A stretch of 5,716 nt of DNA, from NCBI GenBank assembly GCA_027065215.1, contig JAMOOT010000368.1:1-5716 (forward strand), given 5' to 3'. A program made the position numbers and the translations under genes. Under the pieces are notes generated by a model. It ran no database searches and was not told the DNA's origin. It saw only the letters and a program-made list of their open reading frames with translations. Within the stretch, counting starts at the first letter, position 1. Each line of letters opens with the position of its first letter. Below, one piece after another: positions 1 to 5,658 of the stretch. The stretch is from Candidatus Omnitrophota bacterium. GTDB taxonomy: Bacteria > Omnitrophota > Gorgyraeia > S143-82.

Positions 1-226
1 CTCCCAATACACTCTCGTCTCCCAACCCAGCAGTATCTAAGAAAAGAACTGGCCCTATTGGCAAAAGTTCCATAGCCTTCTCTACCACATCCGTAGTAGT
101 CCCAGGATGTGGAGAGGTAATAGAGACATCCTGAGAGGTTATTGCATTCAAAAAAGAAGACTTACCAACATTGACACGGCCAAATATCCCAATATGCAAT
201 CTCAAACCTTTTGGAGTTGTAATCAT
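1..226 (-). CDS. hydF: [FeFe]-hydrogenase maturation GTPase HydF, N-terminal part (cut by window edge)
   Basis: The first 75 codons are present; the rest lies beyond position 1. HydF is a cytoplasmic GTPase and scaffold. It receives the precursor of the diiron [2Fe] subcluster made with HydE and HydG and passes it to the apo-hydrogenase HydA. Seen here: the start MITTPKGLRLHIGIFG, a P-loop G16-R-V-N-V-G-K22-S23, a switch I segment PGTTTD (41-46) with the G2 threonine, the near-diagnostic HydF stretch KAMELLPIGPV (50-60), and the G3 motif DTAG (64-67). The TPKG(L/F)R start and MEL.PIGPV separate HydF from the related GTPases Era, EngA/Der and MnmE. The P-loop reads GRVNVGKS where many HydFs, as I remember them, have GRRN(A/V)GKS; this should not affect nucleotide binding. 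The later GTPase motifs, the dimerisation domain and the FeS-cluster domain with its cysteines are not visible. The start is set by a strong ribosome binding site and by the conserved N terminus. Confidence 0.93.
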   Translation of the reverse strand, partial: MITTPKGLRLHIGIFGRVNVGKSSFLNAITSQDVSITSPHPGTTTDVVEKAMELLPIGPVLFLDTAGLGDESVLG

Positions 227-228
227 TA

Positions 229-236
229 CACCTCCC
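229..236 (-). promoter_or_regulatory. Ribosome binding site of hydF
   Basis: On the minus strand the sequence GGGAGGTG ends two bases before the ATG at 226. This is a near-complete match to the anti-Shine-Dalgarno complement (GGAGGTG). The core GGAGG lies four bases from the start codon, which is slightly close. It fixes the hydF start. Confidence 0.8.
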
Positions 237-243
237 ATTAATC

Positions 244-265
244 GAAAAAGGAAATCCCCTTTCTC
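244..265 (-). repeat. Inverted repeat (possible leader hairpin) just upstream of the hydF ribosome binding site
   Basis: On the minus strand GAGAAAGG (265-258) and CCTTTTTC (251-244) can pair over 8 bp with one G-U wobble, around a 6-base loop GGATTT. The 3' arm contains a run of five T. The run is part of the stem rather than following it, and the stem is AT-rich, so this is not a convincing intrinsic terminator. It lies about 8 bases upstream of the hydF Shine-Dalgarno sequence and would fall in the leader RNA if the promoter at 277-305 is real. It could be a weak attenuator, an mRNA 5' structure, or chance. Confidence 0.3.
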
Positions 266-276
266 CTTTAAGTTTT

Positions 277-305
277 ATAATATTACTCTAATCTCGGTAT
301 TTCCA
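277..305 (-). promoter_or_regulatory. Candidate sigma70-type promoter for hydF
   Basis: On the minus strand a -35-like TGGAAA (305-300; 4 of 6 to TTGACA) is separated by exactly 17 bases from a -10-like TATTAT (282-277; 5 of 6 to TATAAT). Transcription would begin near 270, giving a leader of about 45 bases before the hydF ATG. In AT-rich DNA such matches are common, so this is only plausible. If real, hydF is transcribed separately from the large gene upstream. Confidence 0.35.
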
Positions 306-325
306 GACAAATTGAGTTAACAATC

Positions 326-339
326 ATAACCGGCGTTAT
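326..339. repeat. Short inverted repeat in the intergenic gap
   Basis: ATAAC, a four-base loop CGGC, then GTTAT form a perfect 5-bp inverted repeat between the large gene's stop codon and the hydF promoter candidate. No T run follows on either strand, so it is not an intrinsic terminator. It could be a small operator half-site pair or chance. No other clear structure was seen in 306-466. Confidence 0.2.
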
Positions 340-466
340 CTACGAATAATAGATTCTGTTTCTCAGGTTATGCCATCCACTCCAGATCTTTTATATAATA
401 TTTACGTTATTCAATCAAATATGCCAACAAAGTCAACTAATTTATCCCCCTTTTCATCTCGTATAT

Positions 467-3400
467 TTAGGATAAAATCAAGGATTTTAATGACAAGACC
501 AAACCACCTTTTCCCACATCTTTCCTACCCATCATCCCTACCTTGCTTTTGCTATACCACGCCAAATCATCCATAGATTCTCTGATCTTATTCACATCCC
601 CACTATTTACCCACTTCTTAAATATTTCCCCTGCCTGCTTAAGTACATTTTCATATATCACTGGAGATATCGCATATATCTTATATTCATGCATCAGAGA
701 TAGAACCCTGAAGGTCTTCTTCGCAACATCAAGTCGGGTATCTGTATCTATCTTTTCCCAAGTTCTGAGAAACTCATCCCTTGCCTTCTCCCCTAATACC
801 TTATCTACTCTCTCAACTATATCCCCCTTCATCTTGCCCCAATCGTCCACTCCTTCCTCACTAATTCCCGCGTTTTCTTGCCCATAAAGATACCTTACCA
901 CGTCTAACACTGCTCCCTCTGACCATCTACCTGAGGAAAACCTATCATAAAGAACATTTTTCACCACTTCTGGCACCCCTCTATCCAATACCTCTATATT
1001 CTTTCTCCACCACTTATCATTATCTCCTACTCCCCTTTCCCGTTTCTCTTGCCTTATAGTCTTGGTCAAATCCCTACTTACATTGCCAATATCCTCTTTT
1101 TCCAACTCATATATCAAGTAATGCGCCACTCCACCCTTACCCGGCAACAGTTTCTCAAACAAAAGTTGCTTTAACCGCTCTTTGCTTGCCTTAAACTCCA
1201 GTCTTTCTGCACCCATTTTCATATACACATTTTCCCCATCCACACCTATCTCCGCTATTCCCATACTCACCAATGCCTCCAAAATCTCATGAAGCCACAA
1301 TAATCCTTTTGTCTTCTCACTATCTATTCGCTCTAACAAGGCAGAAGAGACAACTACTTTACCATCCCCTCCCCAACCAAAGAAATCCTTAAACCTTCGC
1401 TTATCTTTTCCTCGATCTTCTATGACATAGAATCTTAACTTTTGAGAGATTTCACTCCAATTCCGGAGGAGTAATTTAGCAAGGAAACTCCTTTCTCTTC
1501 CCAATGTCTCCAAGAATTGTTTCACTCTATTTCCGTCTTCCTCTCTTGCCCTAATACTAATTACCTGCCTTGAATCTATATCTTGCACTTGTAAAAGGTA
1601 ATTTGCTTCCCCTTGGCCATCTAATACAGGTTCAAAAGAGACAAAGGCCATCTTATTGCCCACCTGACCAGATGTCAATCCAGATATCCAAGCACTAACC
1701 CCATTATCGATCCTGCTCTCAATAGATCTTGGTATCCAAACCCCCATATTCTTAATAACCCATTTATACTCAACATCAAACGGTTCTTCCTCACTAAAAG
1801 AACCTGTCACTGTCTTTCTAAAATTTATAGTAACTGGGGAAAAGCCGTTCTGTGCGATATCCATCACTATCGGAATCCCTCTACTTGTAATATACAGAAT
1901 AAATGCATGTCCAGGAATGCCTATCCAATAGGTCTTTCCTAACAAAAAACCTGCCTGTGTCAACCTTTCCAATATTGCTCCAGTAAGAATAGCAGTGTGA
2001 CGACACACTCCTTTTGCATCTATACTGTCTCCAATAAAGAATAATTCTCCATCATCTCGATTTACATTGCCATACTTCACCTTCTTTTTAATCGCTTCAT
2101 AGACATAACGTATTAATTGGCTCTTAACCCTACTACTCATTACCTTAGCCATAAACTTCTGAACTTCTGTCCTGTCTACTCGGATCAGTGCATCCTTCAA
2201 TCTTTCCAATTCTACGCCTGATAGAGCCAATCCACTGTTTTCCTTGAGAATCTGGATCAGTTTTTTAACAACATCCTCGTATAAACGTTTTAGTTCATCA
2301 TCTCGATTCCAATCTATAACGATATATTCTTCCGTTCCCTTGGTCATTATGCAACCATCGAACGAACTTATAATACCAATATAAAACCTGCGATTAGTAT
2401 TCGATTTGTACGATAAAACAGTATAATACTCAGACCTATCCTTGTACGTAATATCTCTTATGTGGATGATAGGAACCCATATCTTACCCTTACCCGGCCT
2501 AATTGACACGCCATTATCTTTAAACAAGAGTTTGAATCTTGCTCTCGATTTATTATCTGTTGGATTAAAATTAGCATCCAACAACACTATATCTCCTTCT
2601 TTGGGTCTATCTATCTCTATCGTTTCGCCTTTTTTTCGCATAACCACTTTTGAACTTCTATATTCAACAATTACTCGTTGAATTATACTCTTCTTTTCAT
2701 CTTCGTATCCGACAATACATCCTCCATTATCTTTTATATCTACAAGATCCACCTGAGCATGGGTACTCATTAATAATCCTTTCTTCGAAAGAGTAACAAT
2801 TCTAACAAAACCATCTCTTCCCGCTTCTATAACAAAACTTGCATTAGATAAAGACTGCACTTTATTGAATCTGCTATCCAAAAACACCTTCTGAGATTCT
2901 GGTATCTTTACCACTTTTGACACCACCACACTATTCTTTTTAGATGTACGAGCAAGAATAGATAAAACTGCTTCATTTTTCCTCCGAGAAAGAAGTGCCC
3001 TCACTCCTTCAGAGTATAGTTTCACCCTCTCTCTTTTCCCAAGGAAAAATTCCCTACCTACACTCCAGGTATTTTTACTAACTCTTCTCCTAAATGTGAT
3101 ATGCATATACCTACCCAAAGGAAGGCGGGACTTAATAAATGCCTTTTTAATTCCCCCTACAACTCTGTATATCACTCTATCCTTTAGTTCCCCCTTTTTT
3201 ACTATCTCAATCTGCCCATTAAGGTGGTTTAGTCTTAACAAGGCCCATTTTCGCTCTGCGCCACGATAAAAAAGAGGCCGAGAGGATTGAACCCTTAATA
3301 CACACTCATCTATACTACCTCTTTTTTTATAAACCCATATATAGAGATCCTGACTCCCTTTATAATTCAAAATATTCTTAACCTCCCTTTCAAAAACATC

Positions 3401-5545
3401 TTCCTTCATTCCCCTCAACCACACCTCCTGAACCCCGTCTATCTTTATATCCTTAACCATCCTTTCTTTATCCCAATAAAATCGTCTTCTCATTTCCTTA
3501 TCTATTGCTTCATACACTATAGGAAGAATTCTCCATGTATTAGCACTTAGGGGGAATAAAGTTTTTTTAATTAGATTTGTTGTCTGGGCATACAAAAATC
3601 CTGGGGAAATACCTTGTTGATTAACCTCTACGACCGCTGAATTCGGTCCAACCGTATAACTCCTATTAAGATCATAGAGAGAAACTAACACATCTCCATT
3701 ATTATCTCTATCTATAAGCAGATAAGTATGGGTGTCTTTAACCTTACCGTTTAATACATCTATAATCCTTTCCAAAGAACCATCTTCAAATCTTATTTTT
3801 TCGTTCCGAGAAGAAAAACTCTTCTGAGACCACTTAATCCTCCTCAATTCACCCTGAGTCATCTTACTAATCTCTGTAGTTTTTCCATAAATCCTTTCAT
3901 TTAGGGCTGGATATCTTATCTTGAATTTTCGATCATAAAAACTAATCAACACGTAATTATCAATTTCTAAATAGTTACTTAACTGCCCTTTTCCCATATC
4001 TCCAACCTTTAGATCCTGCCTCATTTCTGCGATCCCTCCATCAATCAATATCCGATTTTCCCCTACAACAGCAAAATAGGGCAAAGTCTGTAATGCAACG
4101 GCAAGATCATCCTTATGCTGTCTTATTTTTCTCCAACGTCTTTCCCCCAACAGGATTATTCTATCTGGCATCTCTTTATACAAATCAAAAAAGACATACA
4201 AAGGGACTGGTATTATCCTGTCCTTGCAATACCTGCCTATCCATGAAGGTGGCACAAAAAACACCAACTTGATATCTTTTCCCTTTTTTAATCTATCCCG
4301 AAAGACCTCCAATATCTTCATTAGATTCTCAAGACTATATATTTTCCCAATCACCAATAACTCTCCCTTTGAAGGGATCATCTCAAAACCATCTGTAATC
4401 TCTCCCCAACGATTCTTTATCTCACATATCTGGTGAACTACTATCTTATTCATATATTCGTTCCATAACGCAGATACGCTCTTATCATCATGAGATATTC
4501 TCACATTCTGGTCATACCAAACTTTAAGAAACTCATCTATAACCTCATTCAATTTCTCAACATCCATATTCATTTTTGTGCTTTTATCCCACTCTTCAAC
4601 TTCTCTTATTGTTTTATCAATTTTACTTATAACCTTATTTCCATCAGAAGCATTCACCGCCGACTCATAACGGATATTTCCGGGTACCTCCTTGACCTTC
4701 TCAATCTCTCCCCTAACCCCTCCCACCACAAACGAGGCACCTGGCCCATCTTTACTATCCTCTCCTAAATACATCCTCACATACTCCTCCAGATATGCGC
4801 TCCTGAACCATACCCCATCCGAAACAATCCCCTCTCCTTTGGCCTTACTATCCACATACTCACTAAACACCATTCCTTTTCTTATGTGTCTCTTGTACCA
4901 TTGCGCCAATATCATAGAATTGTAGGCTTGCCGAAGCCTCGCATACTCCTCACCTCTATTCACCCGATCTTTTAAAATAGGAACCAGTTTTTTTTCTAAC
5001 CAATTTTTAAACCTTTCTCCAGCCCTCCTATTTACCTCTACCCTCACCTCAAGCGGTGCTGATCTTATAACTCCCTTCCCCCTATCTACCTCTATCTCCA
5101 CTATTCCAGGCTCTATCCAAAACCGCAGATTAACATCCTTTCCTAAGTTTTCCATATATTCATCTATCTCATCTCCATATATCTTCAACAATTTCTCCAC
5201 ATCATGCTTTAATTTTAGGTCATAATACAGCATCAACCTCCCTAAATCCGTATTGCTTATCCCCTCCCCGATTATCTCCGTATCCCCCAATCTCGGCGAT
5301 AGGTTCACCCACAACTCATCATTCGGCACAACCAATGTCGTGAAAAAATACTTTAACGGGTATGCCTTGAGATAATCCTTATCTACCTTATCTCGAGAAA
5401 ATATAAAACCTATCTGCCTATGCTCATTCAAATCAAGGCCAATCAGACTTACTACCTCTTGCCCTTTACTTACCTGTGGGTAACTAACTAAATTACATAA
5501 GAATATAAAACAAAACAAAATGGACCAAACCCTACCTAACCTCAT
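467..5545 (-). CDS. Large exported multidomain protein: degenerate PPP-phosphatase-like domain plus transglutaminase-like cysteine domain
   Basis: 1692 residues; no characterised homologue or gene name is recognised. The ATG at 5545 is supported by a Shine-Dalgarno GAGGT five bases upstream and by a signal peptide that begins immediately. Apparent order: signal peptide (1 to about 28); conserved N-terminal module (about 35-285); PPP-like phosphatase domain with all catalytic positions replaced (about 390-645); beta-rich region with a basic stretch (about 655-1080); transglutaminase-like domain with Cys1181, His1213 and Asp1229 (about 1085-1245); linker; HEILEAL motif region (1419-1425) and a helical C terminus. 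There is no second membrane segment and no recognisable surface-anchor or sorting signal, so the periplasm or outside of the cell is the likely site. It looks intact, with no frameshift and a TAA stop. The mature part has only six cysteines, and Cys1181 is the last. Candidate roles are cleavage or crosslinking of a periplasmic or surface polymer, or scaffolding; the substrate is unknown. The gene is probably transcribed alone. Confidence 0.9.
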   Translation of the reverse strand: MRLGRVWSILFCFIFLCNLVSYPQVSKGQEVVSLIGLDLNEHRQIGFIFSRDKVDKDYLKAYPLKYFFTTLVVPNDELWVNLSPRLGDTEIIGEGISNTDLGRLMLYYDLKLKHDVEKLLKIYGDEIDEYMENLGKDVNLRFWIEPGIVEIEVDRGKGVIRSAPLEVRVEVNRRAGERFKNWLEKKLVPILKDRVNRGEEYARLRQAYNSMILAQWYKRHIRKGMVFSEYVDSKAKGEGIVSDGVWFRSAYLEEYVRMYLGEDSKDGPGASFVVGGVRGEIEKVKEVPGNIRYESAVNASDGNKVISKIDKTIREVEEWDKSTKMNMDVEKLNEVIDEFLKVWYDQNVRISHDDKSVSALWNEYMNKIVVHQICEIKNRWGEITDGFEMIPSKGELLVIGKIYSLENLMKILEVFRDRLKKGKDIKLVFFVPPSWIGRYCKDRIIPVPLYVFFDLYKEMPDRIILLGERRWRKIRQHKDDLAVALQTLPYFAVVGENRILIDGGIAEMRQDLKVGDMGKGQLSNYLEIDNYVLISFYDRKFKIRYPALNERIYGKTTEISKMTQGELRRIKWSQKSFSSRNEKIRFEDGSLERIIDVLNGKVKDTHTYLLIDRDNNGDVLVSLYDLNRSYTVGPNSAVVEVNQQGISPGFLYAQTTNLIKKTLFPLSANTWRILPIVYEAIDKEMRRRFYWDKERMVKDIKIDGVQEVWLRGMKEDVFEREVKNILNYKGSQDLYIWVYKKRGSIDECVLRVQSSRPLFYRGAERKWALLRLNHLNGQIEIVKKGELKDRVIYRVVGGIKKAFIKSRLPLGRYMHITFRRRVSKNTWSVGREFFLGKRERVKLYSEGVRALLSRRKNEAVLSILARTSKKNSVVVSKVVKIPESQKVFLDSRFNKVQSLSNASFVIEAGRDGFVRIVTLSKKGLLMSTHAQVDLVDIKDNGGCIVGYEDEKKSIIQRVIVEYRSSKVVMRKKGETIEIDRPKEGDIVLLDANFNPTDNKSRARFKLLFKDNGVSIRPGKGKIWVPIIHIRDITYKDRSEYYTVLSYKSNTNRRFYIGIISSFDGCIMTKGTEEYIVIDWNRDDELKRLYEDVVKKLIQILKENSGLALSGVELERLKDALIRVDRTEVQKFMAKVMSSRVKSQLIRYVYEAIKKKVKYGNVNRDDGELFFIGDSIDAKGVCRHTAILTGAILERLTQAGFLLGKTYWIGIPGHAFILYITSRGIPIVMDIAQNGFSPVTINFRKTVTGSFSEEEPFDVEYKWVIKNMGVWIPRSIESRIDNGVSAWISGLTSGQVGNKMAFVSFEPVLDGQGEANYLLQVQDIDSRQVISIRAREEDGNRVKQFLETLGRERSFLAKLLLRNWSEISQKLRFYVIEDRGKDKRRFKDFFGWGGDGKVVVSSALLERIDSEKTKGLLWLHEILEALVSMGIAEIGVDGENVYMKMGAERLEFKASKERLKQLLFEKLLPGKGGVAHYLIYELEKEDIGNVSRDLTKTIRQEKRERGVGDNDKWWRKNIEVLDRGVPEVVKNVLYDRFSSGRWSEGAVLDVVRYLYGQENAGISEEGVDDWGKMKGDIVERVDKVLGEKARDEFLRTWEKIDTDTRLDVAKKTFRVLSLMHEYKIYAISPVIYENVLKQAGEIFKKWVNSGDVNKIRESMDDLAWYSKSKVGMMGRKDVGKGGLVLSLKSLILS
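1091..1363 (-). other. C-terminal HEILEAL motif region (about residues 1395-1485)
   Basis: VVVSSALLERI (1397-1407) is followed by LLWLHEILEALVSMG (1415-1429) and, about 50 residues later, AHYLIYELEKED (1474-1485). A strand, a helix starting with His-Glu, and a later His plus Glu recall the layout of small zinc metallopeptidase-like domains. However, the second histidine of HExxH is Glu1423, so a classical zincin site is absent. It could be a degenerate peptidase, an HExxE-type metal site, or an unrelated helix. Downstream, residues 1486-1692 look mainly helical and are not recognised. Confidence 0.3.
1811..2143 (-). other. Transglutaminase-like cysteine domain with complete Cys-His-Asp triad (about residues 1135-1245)
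   Basis: The transglutaminase-core pattern is clear. A helix IRYVYEAIKKKVKYG (1145-1159) leads to DAKGVCRHTAILTGAILERL (1176-1195), carrying the nucleophile Cys1181 at the start of the long active-site helix. Then GHAFILYI (1212-1219) gives His1213 on the next strand, and GIPIVMDIAQ (1223-1232) gives Asp1229. Spacings of 32 and 16 residues suit the family. The usual HAW is HAF here. Members of this fold in bacteria act as transglutaminases, proteases or peptidoglycan-related hydrolases, so the reaction cannot be assigned. The GVCRH and D-x-AQN-F wording resembles large exported proteins of Omnitrophota/PVC bacteria that I remember. Codons are at 2003-2005 (Cys), 1907-1909 (His) and 1859-1861 (Asp). 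Confidence 0.8.
2306..3583 (-). other. Beta-rich central region with a strongly basic segment (about residues 655-1080)
   Basis: No family is recognised. Alternating hydrophobic/polar strands dominate, for example EVWLRG (707-712), LYIWVYKKR (734-742), VIYRVVGG (791-798), YMHITFRRR (813-821), DGFVRIVTLSKKG (911-923) and YYTVLSY (1040-1046), as expected for several small beta-sandwich or Ig-like units. By direct count, residues 741-880 (nt 2906-3325) hold 36 Lys/Arg against 10 Asp/Glu. Such a charge would suit contact with an acidic polymer or membrane surface, but this is inference. No clear internal sequence repeat was found by eye. Confidence 0.45.
3611..4378 (-). other. PPP-family Ser/Thr phosphatase-like domain lacking its catalytic residues (about residues 390-645)
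   Basis: The order and spacing of PPP (PP1/PP2A/calcineurin-like) landmarks can be followed. GDIHGxxxxL becomes GKIYSLENLMKIL (400-412). The GDYVDRG strand-loop becomes VPPSWIG (431-437). P-E-R-V-x-LLRGNHE becomes PDRIILLGERRW (460-471). LP-x-AVV-x-x-x-I-x-x-HGG becomes LPYFAVVGENRILIDGG (488-504). LLWSDP becomes RIKWSQK (569-575). IIRAH becomes LLIDRDN (609-615). LVTLFSAPNYCGEFDNAGA becomes LVSLYDLNRSYTVGPNSAV (620-638), which aligns without a gap. In PP1 numbering the six metal ligands D64, H66, D92, N124, H173 and H248 correspond here to K401, Y403, P432, R469, D502 and N615. Catalytic H125 and R96 correspond to R470 and I436. The hydrophobic framework is kept while the active site is gone, so this is probably a pseudophosphatase used for binding. 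The alignment was made by eye. Confidence 0.65.
4691..5458 (-). other. Conserved N-terminal module (about residues 30-285), Omnitrophota-type
   Basis: Recognisable blocks are VVPNDELWVNLSPR (72-85), the segment TDLGRLMLYYDLKLK (99-113), LRQAYNSMILAQWYK (204-218) and the glycine pair in FVVGGVRGE (272-280). From memory, the same blocks in the same order occur as PN/DD-LWVNLSPYE, TDMGRDLLAQDYLLKQ, LRQVYNSLILATWYK and SGGV/F in many large hypothetical proteins of Candidatus Omnitrophota. That is recollection, not a search result. In those proteins the module also sits near the N terminus after a signal peptide. Its function is unknown to me. The copy here is shorter and more divergent than the versions I recall. 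Mixed alpha/beta content; no catalytic motif is evident. Confidence 0.6.
5462..5545 (-). other. Signal peptide (residues 1 to about 28)
   Basis: Basic n-region MRLGR, a hydrophobic core from about Val6 to Val20 (VWSILFCFIFLCNLV), then a polar segment SYPQVSKGQ. This is a standard Sec-type export signal. The cleavage point is unclear because no clean AXA site is visible; somewhere around residues 24-29 is likely. Cys12 and Cys17 are not in a lipobox (the residue before Cys17 is Leu, not Gly/Ala/Ser), so a lipoprotein is not indicated. Confidence 0.8.
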
Positions 5546-5548
5546 ACT

Positions 5549-5557
5549 CTACCTCAT
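5549..5557 (-). other. Possible two-codon mini-ORF overlapping the ribosome binding site of the large gene
   Basis: On the minus strand ATG AGG TAG encodes Met-Arg-stop. It has its own Shine-Dalgarno-like AAGGTG (5569-5564) six bases upstream. The last five bases of the ATG-AGG-TAG region up to its T (GAGGT, 5555-5551) are the Shine-Dalgarno of the large gene, whose ATG follows three bases after the TAG. If used, it would couple initiation of the large gene to a minigene. Such a short ORF can easily occur by chance. Confidence 0.2.
5551..5555 (-). promoter_or_regulatory. Ribosome binding site of the large gene
   Basis: GAGGT on the minus strand is separated from the ATG at 5545 by five bases (AGAGT). 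This is good spacing for a Shine-Dalgarno sequence and supports the chosen start, which also gives a proper signal peptide. Confidence 0.7.
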
Positions 5558-5631
5558 ATTGCACACCTTTTTATTAGAAGTATGAACAATTTTGTAAAGA
5601 AAAACAAGTCCACAAGAAACATTTTCAACAC

Positions 5632-5658
5632 ATTTTATTTCCTATCGATGTCAATCAA
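5632..5658 (-). promoter_or_regulatory. Weak candidate promoter for the large gene
   Basis: On the minus strand TTGATT (5658-5653; 4 of 6 to the -35 consensus) is 15 bases from TAAAAT (5637-5632; 5 of 6 to the -10 consensus). A perfect TTGACA overlaps at 5654-5649 but is only 11 bases from that -10, and no good -10 exists 16-18 bases from it. A leader of about 80 bases would result. Another possibility closer to the gene is TTTACA (5598-5593) with a poor -10. None is convincing, and the gene could instead be read from further upstream. Confidence 0.22.

Noticed and set aside
306..466. Intrinsic terminator after the large gene
   Set aside because: I searched by eye for a GC-rich stem followed by a T run on the minus strand. 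Only the 5-bp ATAAC/GTTAT stem without a T run was found.
227..466. tRNA, riboswitch or CRISPR repeat in the intergenic gap
   Set aside because: No cloverleaf, no T-loop consensus, no repeated units and no known aptamer motif were seen.
370..576. Plus-strand open frame beginning in the intergenic gap
   Set aside because: It runs into the large minus-strand gene, has no ribosome binding site I can see, and its Ser/Pro/Phe-rich product is typical of an antisense shadow.
543..887. Plus-strand open frame of 114 codons
   Set aside because: It lies wholly antisense to the large gene, with Ser/Leu/Thr-rich low-complexity composition; it reflects the purine bias of the real coding strand.
2442..4925. 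Further plus-strand open frames at 2442-2681, 4224-4436, 4490-4768 and 4692-4925
   Set aside because: All are antisense to a continuous gene with recognisable domains; none has a convincing ribosome binding site or a protein motif.
5493..5513. Possible lipoprotein signal at Cys12 or Cys17
   Set aside because: The residues before these cysteines (Phe11; Phe15-Leu16) do not fit a lipobox, which needs Gly/Ala/Ser at -1.
467..5545. Frameshift or pseudogene status suggested by the degenerate PPP motifs
   Set aside because: The frame stays open for 1692 codons with a good start, signal peptide and intact cysteine-domain triad. The changes are substitutions at active-site positions, not disruptions.
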